Shown one piece after another: positions 21,146 to 32,029 of a stretch of DNA of 60,000 nt (positions are counted from its first letter, which is position 1; each line of letters opens with the position of its first letter). Made by a program: the position numbers and the translations under genes. The notes beneath the pieces were generated by a model. The model ran no database searches. It saw nothing but the letters and a program-made list of their open reading frames with translations, and was not told the origin of the DNA. The DNA is from Adiantum capillus-veneris (Eukaryota; Streptophyta; Polypodiopsida; Polypodiales; Pteridaceae), in NCBI GenBank assembly GCA_014529385.2, contig CM043950.1:82472843-82532842 (forward strand), read 5' to 3'.

Positions 21146-21772
21146 CTACTAGGGTAGGACTTGTGTTGTTACGTACATGGACCCTCATGTGTAACAAGAA
21201 ATCATATCGCATCCACTAATTAGAGAGGCGGTGAGATAACAAACTTAGTTTCATAGTTGTATGTCCTAACTAAAAACTTTATAGCTATGACTTTCATTCT
21301 TTGACTTATTTATTTATGCAGGTACTTGATCTTACCATGTGTCTTTGGTATCATATTGGCCATCTTGTGCCACACTATGATAGAGAGGTAGGGGAGAAAA
21401 TTGCCCAAAGATTGTTTCTAGAAGATTGTAGCTACATGATAGATGATGTAGCCTTCCCCATTGAGATTGATGGTGCCATTCTTAGAGGCGGGGTAGAGCG
21501 GTCATCTTTGTTCTTTCGTTAAGATTAGTCTAAATTATGATACTATTGAATGTTATGGTATATATGTGTTTGCATTATGTTTCTAATTTACTTTTTATAT
21601 GGCTAGCAATTTTTACTGAGCCTCAGAACTATGTTTTGGACTTGTTTGCGGGGTGTGGTGGTTTGCGCCGAGATTCTGCGAAAGATATGAGGATTGCATG
21701 GGTCTAGAGCTAGATGATGTGCTCTATGAAAGATGTTTGACCGACATTGCATGTGGACCTGTTAAATGTTGA
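21146..21772 (+). pseudogene. Second half of methyltransferase-like gene after Tat insertion
   Basis: The exon resumes at the target duplication: reading from GATGCTAC before the insertion into TAGGGTAGG after it gives RVGLVLLRTWTL in the same frame. The donor is GTGAG at 21231, but the preceding codons include an in-frame TAA, so a base may be lost. The next exon, from 21322, reads VLDLTMCLWYHIGHLVPHYD and LFLEDCSYMIDDVAFPIEID up to a stop near 21520. The last exon, from 21607, reads EPQNYVLDLFAGCGGLRRDS; after a one-base frame change near 21690 it gives YEDCMGLELDDVLYERCLTD and a TGA at 21772. FAGCGG and GLELDD match methyltransferase motifs I and II (SAM binding). Confidence 0.6.
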
Positions 21773-22650
21773 TTGCGGATGCACACTTGATTGGGGAAAC
21801 ATTATTCTAACAGTACACATCTTGATGTTTTGATTTATGTTTTGATGTACATGGTAGCCATATGAAATTGACATGGCATTTTGGTGTGCTCCATACATTT
21901 CATTTGGATGTTTCTTTTGTTTTTTTTTGGTACATGATGGCCACATGATGCGGAGATGACTTTGATTGTGCTTTCCTATGTAGTTGTATTATGCTTACAC
22001 CATTGGCTTTTGTGTGGATTTGTGTGAGATAAAAAATCATTTAAGTTGTGGAAATAAGAGTTTATGTGAAGGAAATCCTATGTGGGAGCCCAAGAAAGGG
22101 TATACACTTTTTTTTAAGAAGAGGTCTCCATACAAAGGAGACTCTGGCAAAAAAAATCGGAATCTTGTTTTATGTACAGGCTCAAAAACACATACAAATG
22201 GTGCTTTTTGTAAAGTTTCATTTTGCATAAGCATTGTTGTGCTTCCATATTTCTACATAGTGTTTGGTAGTTGAAGGATTTTACTATGAGGTTTTGAGTT
22301 TTTTTGCTACACAATGATACTTAAAGACATCATTAGTGTAAAATCAGGGTTCAAAAGCTCAAAAAAACAGTTCCAATTGTAAAAGCTTGAAACTGAAAGC
22401 TCGCCAAAAAAAAACCCCACCGGCTCTTGTCAAGCTTCTAATAGCTCAATAGTGGTTAAGCCATAGGCAAGCCTCGTAGGACTCTACTATTAAGACCATA
22501 GCTCTCGACGGTGACGCCCAGTTATTTGCACAAAGGCAGGCGCACTGCAAGGCTGAAAAAATCCCTATTCTACTTACTCAATTGCAATTAGTAACAACAA
22601 CCATTTATAGCTAGCTTGAGGACCTCCCTTCTTGAGCAAGAAAAGAGAAA
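21773..22650. other. Downstream of the methyltransferase-like gene; truncated gypsy leader
   Basis: No coding sequence recognised. It holds the third copy of the 75-bp dispersed repeat and, from about 22300, mixed sequence that should be the minus-strand leader of the gypsy element whose primer site lies at 22651-22669. The junction between gene flank and retroelement is not visible. Confidence 0.5.
22072..22147 (+). repeat. Dispersed 75-bp repeat, copy 3
   Basis: Reads aatcctatgtgggagcccaa, then gaaagggtatacact, a T run, and ccatacaaaggagactctgg. The two conserved blocks and their spacing match copy 2. It lies just beyond the last recognisable exon of the methyltransferase-like gene. Confidence 0.7.
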
Positions 22651-22669
22651 CCTTGTGCTCTGATACCAA
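22651..22669 (-). promoter_or_regulatory. Initiator-Met primer binding site
   Basis: Minus strand TTGGTATCAGAGCACAAGG abuts the LTR end TAAATGTTACA. TGGTATCAGAGC is the standard plant initiator-tRNA-Met site, so the adjoining LTR is a 5' LTR whose body lay to the left and is now lost. Confidence 0.9.
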
Positions 22670-24264
22670 TGTAACATTTAATGGCCTAGTCACTTGTGTA
22701 TAGCGGGAAATAACATGAACATAGTGATAATTTTATTAGAATAGATTCCTAATGAGCATATCAAGAGTGCTTGGATGGAGAGAACAACAAAAAGCATAAC
22801 ATCTAGTTAGATAGGCATGAAAAATACTTCAAAAGAGAGAAAAATTAATCTATTGACAACAGTTGAGGACCAGATTTACATGGAGCCGGTCCCCCCTCCA
22901 AAAGTCTTTGTATTATAAGTTTCCCCCATCAAGAAAGACATTTTACAATACAATTCTTTGTGTTCCTTCAATAACTAGCTAGTGCAATGAAAATGGAAAA
23001 TTCAAGCACTAAGAAAACACTTATAAAACACAAAATCAATTCCCTCACTGTCTTAGACCCAAGACCTCACATACATTTGAAGATGGTGAGAGCTAGCGGG
23101 GTATGAGAGTAAATTGAGAAGAAGAAGGAGTAGTCTTACGAGAAAGAAGTATACCTCCTCACCTAATCACTCATAATAGCTTAGCATAGCTTAGTAATTA
23201 GCATGGTAGAGGAGATGAGCATGCATTGAAGCTTGTATCTTGGTTGGATTTGCATCACAAAGCCAAGAGTTGTTGATGTAGGCCTCTCTTCTCACAAGCT
23301 TGGTGTAGGTGATGAGCTTTCCATTAAATCTTCAGAAGGAGAGAGAGAGAGAGTCTTCTTGCTTCACACATGAGATTGTGTGAGTGTGTGAGTGATAATG
23401 ACTTTGAAAAATCAGTCCCCCTGTCTCTTGTGGTTGACCCCTCTTGCTAAATCCTCTTGCTGGCTTCCCATTGGCCTCTCCAAGCTTAGCCCATAGGGTT
23501 TAAGAAGCATAAGTGATAGCCTTGTGACAAGTGTCCCCCTTTCCCCTTTTGTGAGAGCTTTAGGTAATTAAATAATGTAACTAAACTCTCATTGGACCCC
23601 TTTGTCTTGTGGCCAATAGGAATCAGGCGAGCCATGGGGTTGTTGAATGCTCATTGGACCCCTTGGGAGATTGGCCAATAGTCTTCTAGAGAGCTTAAAT
23701 CTTATTGTTTCATTTTTCAAGTGTTTTTAAATGAATTAGACTAGATTTACTCTAGCCTAATTCTCATTGGTCCACCTCTATGGCCATCCAATAGGATTTG
23801 AGTGCACCTTGTGGGCAATTGGCCTAGGGAGTTGACATGTGTCCCCTATTCCCTTTGTGTAAAGGGAGCCTGAGTGTGTGTGTGTGTGTTTCTCTCTCAT
23901 CCCCTACTTACAAGGCTCGCCCCCTCCTATGTAGGAGTCTTGAAGAATTTTTGGCGCACTCACAAAGCATCCAATTTCACTAAGCTTGACCATTGGACAC
24001 AACCTTTGAATTTTGGAACCTTAGCATCTTGGAAGTCTTAATGGGCTGAACCTTAGGGTCTTTAAAGCCCATTGTTGCACATTGCTCTTTTGCAGATGGC
24101 TCTCCCTTTGGATCCTTATTTTCCCTCCTTTGGATCCCTACTATGGCCAGTTTGCTAGCTTAAGCAATATTCTAACTTTTTCTCCCCTAGTACTTCCCCA
24201 TATTAAATGATCAGTTTAACATGAGAAAATCATTTAGGAGAATTATATATTAGTTATTATGACT
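22670..24264 (-). repeat. Gypsy LTR, family shared with the palindrome
   Basis: On the minus strand it begins (T)GTCATAATAAC at about 24264 and ends TAAATGTTACA at 22670. The segment aaatgatcagtttaacatga with its flanks matches 28184-28260 and 29930-30006. Blocks such as tgtccccctttccccttttg and 'cattggacccctt' recur in all copies. The outermost base of the LTR is altered. The LTR is about 1.6 kb. Confidence 0.8.
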
Positions 24265-25050
24265 CTCTCTCTATCTCTCTCTCTCTGAAACTCACTTCAC
24301 AAATCAATTTAACTAAATTCAAGAAATTCAAACAATTGGAAGAAATTTTTGAGGACAACTCTCCATTTAATTTCAACATAAGGTGTGGTCTCTCAAATGG
24401 GAATACAAAAAATGCAAGGGTCAAATAGTACAAAATCTTTATTCTTGTCAATGGGGGTGGCTCTAGCTCTACAGTGCTTGTCTTTGGCACCGTGTATGCT
24501 CCTTCAATCATCTTATCCCAATCAATCACTTGCCTGTTTCCCTGTCTTGCATCCCTCTCAGGTGAATGGCCTGTTTGTCCAATACCATATGAATTTGTTG
24601 GCAATTTCTTCATTTTCTTCAAAAATGGTAACAATTTAACCAATTTTCTCCCTAGAAATGGCAGTTGCCATAATCTCCACCATATTGCACTACCACATCA
24701 TGTTCACTTGTGTACCGAGCGAGAACTTTCCACATTAGAACAAATCCAGGAATTTACCTCTCAATGGTGTGCCTTCTTCCCGTTTCATCTAGTCTTCCTT
24801 CTTGAGAGGATCAAAGCATCCTCCCGTGGTAATTTTATGGTTGTTAATGACGATGGAAAATCCTTCTTCATTAAAAATACGAGCAATCAAAGGTCAATTA
24901 TATTGTCTCTTTTGCAAACTAGTGTCTTGCAGACTACCACATTCATGTGATCCTCAAGAAACCCAATAGCTATTGGGGAAGAAAGAGGAACCATTCACCT
25001 TGCAGGATGGTTAACTTCTCCATGGAAATAGGCTATGTGGTACCCACTCC
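24265..25050. other. Unassigned stretch with CT microsatellite
   Basis: Starts with a (TC)n run at 24264-24288. Frames are open on both strands (e.g. + 24474-24950) but show no family motif or coding bias I can recognise. Probably decayed gypsy sequence upstream of the integrase fragment. Confidence 0.4.
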
Positions 25051-25069
25051 CTTCATGAGAAAGTCATGT

Positions 25070-26165
25070 ATGGACCAATGCTCCTCCGTATGTAGGGCAT
25101 AGAGGCATTCAACCTATTCTCCAAGGAGTAGAGACGCATTTCTATTGGTCTACCCTGAAAGTGGACATACAAGAGTATGTTTCAAAATGTATGGTATGCC
25201 AAAAGACCAAGTATTATAGAGGGAAGCAACCTAGATTACTCCAGCCATTGCCTATCGCAAATTCACCATGGGAGAGTATATCCATGGATTTTATCTTTAA
25301 ATTACCCAAGTCTATTTATGGGAATACGGGAATATGGAAAATAGTCGACAAATTTAGCAAGCAAGCACACTTATTTCCTGTCAAAAATACTATTAAGGCA
25401 CACCAAATGGCAACTCTCTTCATATCTCATATTTTCAAGCACCATGGATTGCCAACATCCATCGTGCCAGATAGAGATCCTAGAATGACCAGTAATTTTT
25501 GGAAAGGTCTCTTTGAAAATCTAGGTACAAGATTGAATTTCTCTTTGACCTATCACCCACAAATGGATGGACAAAGTGAGATAGCCAATCTTACAATGCT
25601 CTATCTACTAAAGACTTATGTTACCAAAGTAGATGAACGCTCACAATGGGAAAGTACTTACCTCTTGTAGAGTATGTGTACAATAATATTGTCCATACTT
25701 CTACGGGCAAAGCACCTTTTGAAATCATTGAGGGAAGACCTAAAAGTCCCTTTCTACTCAAAGTACATGGGAAGATCTTCTCGCTGCCAATGAGTATAGC
25801 CGTGACCTACAAGAATCTTTTCAAAAGATTAAGGAGGCTATATCCATCTCTCAACAAAAGCAAAAAGCTATTTTCGTCAAGCACAGAAGGGCCTTAACAT
25901 TCAAAGAAGATGATTGGGTCTTACTTAAGTTTCCCAAGGCTTGATTGAGGCAAACGACGTGCAGAAATCCTACGAGCCATCAAAACTATTATGCTAAATC
26001 AAAAAAAAAGATACTATGGTGCTTTTCAAATCTTGAAGCCAATCAATGAGATGGCTTATCAACTCAAGTTTCCCAACCATTGGCTCCTACACAATGCTTT
26101 TCATGAGGGCCTTCTTAAGCCCTACAAAGGAGATCCATCAAGTGAACCAATTATTGACCTCTGGA
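25070..26165 (+). pseudogene. pol: Gypsy chromovirus integrase fragment, frameshifted
   Basis: Plus strand. The zinc region reads PPYVGHRGIQPILQGVETHF then VSKCMVCQKTK (HHCC). The core has ISMDFIFKLPKS (Asp), SIVPDRDPRMTSNFWKGLFE (Asp) and LTYHPQMDGQSEIAN (Glu). After a frame change near 25650 it continues YLPLVEYVYNNIVHTSTGKA, another shift, and then YYGAFQILKPINEMAYQLKF with LHNAFHEGLLKPY. All three catalytic acids are present but two frameshifts break the frame. Upstream RT is absent. The end is cut at 26209 by a non-autonomous LTR element. Confidence 0.9.
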
Positions 26166-26209
26166 AATCAAAGACCAAGAAGGGGTGCTACAACCCAAAT
26201 CTATCATTC

Positions 26210-26589
<380 letters not shown>

Positions 26590-27523
26590 CTTGGCGACCA
26601 CGCAGTTGATCGAATCTCCACCCTTGGTGATGAAGGAGGCGCATATTGCACGGATTTCGAATTCTTCCAGAAATCTGAACCAGATGCTAGCAAGCAGGAA
26701 AGTGACGGAGGTGGCCCTAAGATTGGGTGGGGCGCTTATTGCATCGAAGGCATTCTTCTTGCCTCTCCTTCGACAACGAGGAGGCTGCATGCAGGTGGAT
26801 GCTTTGTTGTTTGGTATACCCGCGCGCTACAACGCAGCGACGAAGACAGTGGATCTGAAGCGCAAACATGGACGACAACAACGATTGTCATGTTGTTCGT
26901 AGCAAGAAGGGACGAAGCCGGTCGCAGGCAGAAGTAGGTACAGGCCAAGGACATTGCTTGCTGAATGTACAAGACTGCCAAGGCCTGATCATCTGAGGTC
27001 TCCATTCCACGGGTCGACTAGCATTGTATTGGCCAACCACTTCCTGGTCAGAAGTCTACCAAACACTAAGACAATCTGCGCTACTACTGGAGCACCCGCT
27101 GTGGCTTCCTTGCTGGTCTTGTTCTATTTGCACGCTGGTGGTTTTGCGGACAGAGAGCTTCATGTTCTTGGCGAATTTCCCTCTTGCGGAGATTTTTTTT
27201 TTTAACGTCATATTGCAGTTGGGCACTGCGACTTTTTGATGGTTTTCGAGTTCCGATTGCGGTTTTAGATACTATGCAAAATTGTCCCTGGGAAGAGAAG
27301 GCGGATGAACGTGAAGCGGTGATCTTGTTACCCAGAGTCAAACGATGCGAGAGGTACCGGACGCGAGCCGCACCAACCTGTCTCTCACGGATGATTTCTG
27401 ATGTGGTGTCTATAAAATTGTTGTATGGGTTCCCAGCCCTTAAATGGTAGCACTGTACCACTGCACATTTGGGCTTACACAAATCAAGGGATGTTGGGCT
27501 TCAGGTCCTCCGTGCGTGCCAAG

Positions 27524-27722
27524 TGTTACGGCATAAGCCGGTGTGTGCCATGTGTTATGCCTTGGCCGTATGGTGGGAACCTTACCTAGGAATGGGGGAA
27601 TGCCAAGGGGTGTGGCTCATGAGGAGCGAGGGGACACGACAAACCTATGAGAATGGGCTCTTGTGACCTTTGTATTCAATCAAGCTTTCATCAATCTAAT
27701 CAGTTATGGTGGTGGATGTTAA

Positions 27723-27753
<31 letters not shown>

Positions 27754-27807
27754 ATCTCTATCTATCTATCTATCTTCTCTGTTGAGAGCTCTTCTGCCCC
27801 TCTAACA
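27524..27807. repeat. Right LTR of the small LTR element
   Basis: Direct copy of 26210-26589 lacking most of the CT run; it has a short (CTAT)n tail near 27750-27775 instead. Ends CCCCTCTAACA at 27807. Confidence 0.85.
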
Positions 27808-28183
27808 CCTTCGGCATAAGACTAAGCAAATGTACAAATTTCTTTTAAATGACCAATGTTTTTGTCTTATAAGACTAATTATCTTTTTATTGTGCACAAT
27901 TTAAATAGTATGCATGCTTAGAATCATGTTTGTGGTGATGACCTCTCTCAAACACCAAGTAGAATTTGTCAGTCTACTTGTTGGGAGAATGAAATGCACT
28001 AAAGAGCAGACATTCTTGCGGCAGCTATGTTCCCAAGCACCAACTGGGTTAGTCATCCATCTTGGAAATATTTCATAGGGTAAAAGAGGATCCTCTACCC
28101 ACTAAGAAACATTGACTAATGACTAAGACCTTATCTCTTCTACCTCATAGTCGAGGACGACTTTGATTTCAAGAGAGAGGTAA
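27808..28183 (+). pseudogene. 3' tail of gypsy body and polypurine tract
   Basis: Continuation of the interrupted gypsy element. No clear open frame, but tagtcgaggacgactttgat at about 28148 is the conserved 3' end of many plant gypsy pol genes, and aagagagaggtaa (28171-28183) is the polypurine tract directly before TGTCATAA. Confidence 0.6.
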
Positions 28184-30006
28184 TGTCATAAAATCTAGTA
28201 TGTAACCAACCCAAATGATTTTCTCATATTAAACCGATCATTTAATGTGGGAGAATAGACAAGAACAAGGGTTACAATATAGCCATGTGCTTACGCGTCT
28301 ATCTCAACACGGGGCCAATGGTAAAGGGGTCCAAATGAGAGATGATCTGCCAAAGAGCAAGGCTAGCTAATGGAGCTTAAATTAGGTTCATTAAATACCT
28401 CCAAAGACTAGTGTTAAAAGTCCTTTGACCTTAGGTAAGCTAAGGCCGAGATTGAGGTGGGAACCTTGCCCAAGCTTTAGGTACTTGTCATGATTGATGA
28501 CTAAGGTGTTTGAGGTGCTTGTCGTGCTTGCTGACTAAAATGCTTGAGGTGCTTGTCATGCTTGCCGGCTAGGGATCTTGAGGTGCTTGTGGGAACACTA
28601 TCCAAGCTTGAGGTGCTTTGGCATGCTTGCTGACTAAGGTGCTTGTGTTCCAAAAGTCAACATCATCCCTACAAGAGAGGGGGCGAGCCCTTAAGCTAGG
28701 GGGATGAGAGAGAACACCTCCCCCTCCCACACACACACACACACACACACACTCACAAGGTAAGCCCAAGCCTCAAGAGGCAGAAAGGACACATGTTAAG
28801 CCCCTACCCATGTTGCCCTCACAGTGTGCCTAAAGCCTATTGGTTGGCCTCCCAAGGGGTCCAATGATAGATTAGTTAATTTAATTAATTGTTTTTGCAT
28901 CTATCAAGTGCTCTCTCTCAAAGGGGAAAGGGGGACACTTGACCCAAGGCTACCCTCGTTGCTTGATATGCCTCTTGCATGTGATTGACTAGGCCTGGAG
29001 GTGTCCAATGAGCTTCAAGCATGAACTACAAGGGGGGATCAACCAAAGCAAGAAGGGGGGCTGCTTGGGGGTATACTCTCCCACACACTCACATATCAAT
29101 GTGTGTGAGTGTGTGGGAGAGTATACCCCCCACGAAGCCCCCCTTCTTTCTTTGATAGATCCCCCCTTGTAGCTCATGCTTGAAGCTCATTGGACCCCTC
29201 CCAGGCCTAGCCAATCACATGCAATATGCATATCAAGTAACAGGGGTAGCCTTGGGACAACTGTCCCCCTTTCCCCTTTGAGAGAGATTACTTGATAAAT
29301 GTAAAAACAATTAATTAAATTAACTAATTTATCATTGGACCCCTTGGGAGGCGAACCAATAGGCTTTAGGCACACCATGAGGGAAACATGGGTAGGGTCT
29401 TGACATGTGTCCTTGCTGTCTCTTGAGGCTTGGGCTTACCTTATGTGTGTGTGTGTGTGTGTGTTCTCTCTTATTCCCCTAGCTTTAGGACTCGCCCCCT
29501 CTCTTGTAGGGATGTTGTTGACTTTTGGAACACAAGCACCTTAGTCAGCAACAAGCACGACAAAGCACCTCAAGCTTGGGTAGTGTTCCCACAAGAACCT
29601 CAAGCTCCCTAGTTGGCAAGCATGACAAGGGCCTCAATCATCTTAGTCAGCAAGTACGACAAGCACCTCAAGGACCTTAGTCATCAAGCACGACAAGCAC
29701 CTCAAGATTGGGCAGGGTTCCCACCTTAAGCTCGGCCCTAGCTTACCTAGGTCAAAGGACTTTTAACACTAACCTTTGGAGGTCTTTAATGAAGCTAACC
29801 CTAAGGTATTTAAGCTCCATTATCTAGCCTTGCTCTTTGACAAATCATCTCTCATTTGGACCCCTTTACCATTGGCCCCGTGTTGAGATAGGCCCGTAAG
29901 CACATGTCACTATTCTAACACTTGTTCTCGTCTATTCTCCCACATTAAATGATCAGTTTAATATGAGAAAATCATTTGTTTTGGTTAGATATTAGATCTT
30001 ATGACA
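28184..30006. repeat. 1.8-kb palindrome of two truncated gypsy LTRs
   Basis: Left arm starts TGTCATAAAATCTAG; the right arm ends TTATGACA and is its reverse complement with scattered differences. The centre near 29097 is a tight hairpin (cacacactcaca / tgtgtgagtgtgtg, loop about 8 bases). Each arm is about 0.9 kb, the first part of the same LTR family that runs 1.6 kb at 22670-24264. The left arm follows a plus-strand polypurine tract; the right arm abuts a minus-strand RNase H remnant with no polypurine tract. Each arm carries a 35-45-bp tandem repeat (cttgaggtgcttgtcatgct) and a (CA)n run. Confidence 0.9.
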
Positions 30007-31436
30007 TTGTAAGCTAAGTAGATGATTATGAAATGGTGAGAGATGTGGTCAGAGTCAGTAGCATACTCATTTATCATAGAAGATAGATCATTGTGAGTAG
30101 CTATAGACACCTCATCAACTTTTGGGCGTTGTAAAAGTGCATCAGCCACTTGATTGTGCTTACCAACAATGGGATCAATGTGAAAATAAAATTTCAAAAG
30201 AAAATTTGCTCACCTCATTTGTTTGTCGAAAAGCTTGGTTTGCGTCATGAAGTATTTGAGACTTTGATGGTATGTTCGTAAACTAAATGGAGTCCCCATA
30301 GATAGTGCTTCCATGTGTCTAGGGCATGTAGTTCTCATATATTCTCAAGACCCGTTCATACGTATTGAGTCTTCGGCTCTCATATGCTATGGCATGTCCT
30401 TCTTGAAGCAAGATTGCTCCAAGGCAATCACCACAAGCATCACATTGAACCTCAAATGGCTTTGAGAGATCCTAAAGCATGAGATCTGGTTGGGAGGTAA
30501 GCTTCTCTTTGAGCTTGTCAAAAGGATTTTGCTCCTGAATGTTCTTCTTTGTTAAGTCATGTAATGGTCTGCTATTCGAGACAATTTTTCTATGAAGCAT
30601 CAATAGTATGCACACATACCAAGAAAGCTTCTTAGACAATGTAGAGGCCTTGGATTAGGCCATGCTTTTATTACCTCTAACTTTGATAGATCCATACGGA
30701 TACCATCTTGATAGATAATATGACCTAAGTATTGAATCTCTTGAGGGAAAATTTTGATTTTCTTTTGGTTGAGAAAAAGCTTGTTCTCCCTCAATGCTTG
30801 AAAAATCACTTGGAGATGTTGCTTGTGCTCCTCCAAGGACTTGGAGTAGATGATGATATCATCAAAGAACAGTCCAGTGAATTTGCGATAGGGTCTAAAT
30901 ATTTTCTCCATTTTAAAAATTGAATGTTGTTGGTGCAGTAGGCAAGCCAAAATGCATGAGTAAATATTCATAAAGACCAAATGTTGTACAAAACGCAGTA
31001 TTTAAGATATCTTCATACACTATCCTTATTTGATGATAGTCACTTTTAAGGTCAATACTATTGAATAAGGTAGAGCCTTGTAGCTTATCAAATAGACCTT
31101 CTACCTGAGGCATGGGAAATCTAATTTTGATAGTGATATGGTTAAGTGCTCAATAGTCCACACACATACGGTTTGTACCATATTTCTTTGCACTAAAAGG
31201 ACTGGAGAAAAAAAGGGAGAGGAGCTAGGCATCACGTTCCCTTTGTCTACCAATTCTTCTACTTGCCTCATGATCTCCTCTTGTTGAGCTTGAGAAACTC
31301 GATATGGAGGCTTGTTAGGTGGTGAGCTTCTTGGTAGGAGCTTAATTCGATGGTCATCATCCCCTCGTTTTGGAGGGAATTCCATAGGGATATCATCAAT
31401 GAACACATCTTGGAATCCTTTTAGAAAATTAGACAA
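30007..31436 (-). pseudogene. pol: Gypsy chromovirus reverse transcriptase and RNase H, decayed
   Basis: Minus strand. The RT is split over several frames: GDDDHRIKLLPRSSPPNKPP and YRVSQAQQEEIMRQVEELVD (31436 downward), DKLQGSTLFNSIDLKSDYHQ and FGLPTAPTTF (31113), then GLFFDDIIIYSKSLEEHKQH (catalytic F-D-D) and IQYLGHIIYQDGI (30980-30600). The RNase H remnant ends with IVGKHNQVADALLQRPKVDE (30197) and is truncated by the palindrome at 30006. Stops and frameshifts are frequent. RT family motifs are clear; no activity is possible. Confidence 0.9.
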
Positions 31437-31479
31437 TTACTCTTCTTGATTCCTACCGTTTACATTTGATGAAACTTTC

Positions 31480-31990
31480 GGACCTTTTAGGGACTCTTTC
31501 ACAAAAATCATGTACGCAAAAACTGAGCTCTTCATTGATTAATCAAAAGCGGGAGGATTTACAAGTGGTATAGTACAACTAGAATCACTAGAATCTATAT
31601 ACATGTTCTTTCCCCTGTAGGTGAAGTAGATTATCCTTTCAAGGAACTTCATGTTGGCATCCATGTGATTGAACCATGGTGCCCCTAGGATAGCATCCTC
31701 ATGTTGGAGAGGAGAGATGAAAAAGTCTTCTTTGTTGACATAACTTTAGACATAAAGCCTCAACTTCCCAATCAAGGGAGTAACGGAGTCTTGTTGTCCC
31801 TTGAAAACGGTGTGAGTTGTTATAGTATCTCCCATATCAAAAGCTTGAATGCCCAACTTGGTGGCCAACTCCATTGATATGAAGTTGTGAGTGGAGCCTG
31901 GGTCAAACAAGATGAAGGCATCATGCTCCCTTACCTTTCTCCAAGCATAGGAGAGAGGTGATCCTTTGTAATGAGCATCCTCTTTTGGAG
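31480..31990 (-). pseudogene. pol: Gypsy aspartic protease region
   Basis: On the minus strand the frame reads HDAFILFDPGSTHNFISMEL near 31910, the usual gypsy protease active site with DPGS, followed by ATKLGIQAF and, further on, AILGAPWFNHMDANM. A stop (SYVNKEDF preceded by TAA/TAG near 31745) breaks it. It lies between the gag remnant and the RT of the same element. Confidence 0.75.
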
Positions 31991-32029
31991 CTTTGAGGGT
32001 GGAAGCTCTAGGAGTCTCATTGTGGGCAT

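Larger units (their letters stand above)
7786..21772 (+). pseudogene. ParB-like plus DNA methyltransferase-like gene, interrupted
   Basis: A multi-exon gene read through conserved reading frames and GT-AG introns; exon detail is in the four entries below. Seen: an acidic/basic N-terminal exon (7786-8036), an exon with WDGNHRLKTW, several helix-rich exons, a Ser/Thr/Pro-rich linker, a segment ending in ADFPT, then VLDLFAGCGG and GLELDDVLYE near the end. Known: in class beta amino DNA methyltransferases the catalytic motif IV (D/S-P-P-Y) precedes motif I (FxGxG), and phage and bacterial versions are often fused to ParB-like domains with DGxHR. Inferred: this is a plant gene of that type. Lesions: a frameshift near 8690, TAA at 11898, the Tat insertion at 11950/21146, a probable frameshift near 21215 and another near 21690. 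The N-terminal exons could also belong to a lineage-specific family without ParB ancestry. Confidence 0.6.

Noticed and set aside
21607-21710. FAGCGG exon as a C5-cytosine DNA methyltransferase (chromomethylase) motif I
   Set aside because: Placement at the C-terminal end, the following GLELDD acidic motif and the absence of PCQ, ENV or chromodomain motifs fit a permuted amino methyltransferase better.
24257-24288. CT run at 24264 as a polypurine tract for a second element to the right
   Set aside because: No minus-strand gypsy body follows on the right, and the run is a plain microsatellite.
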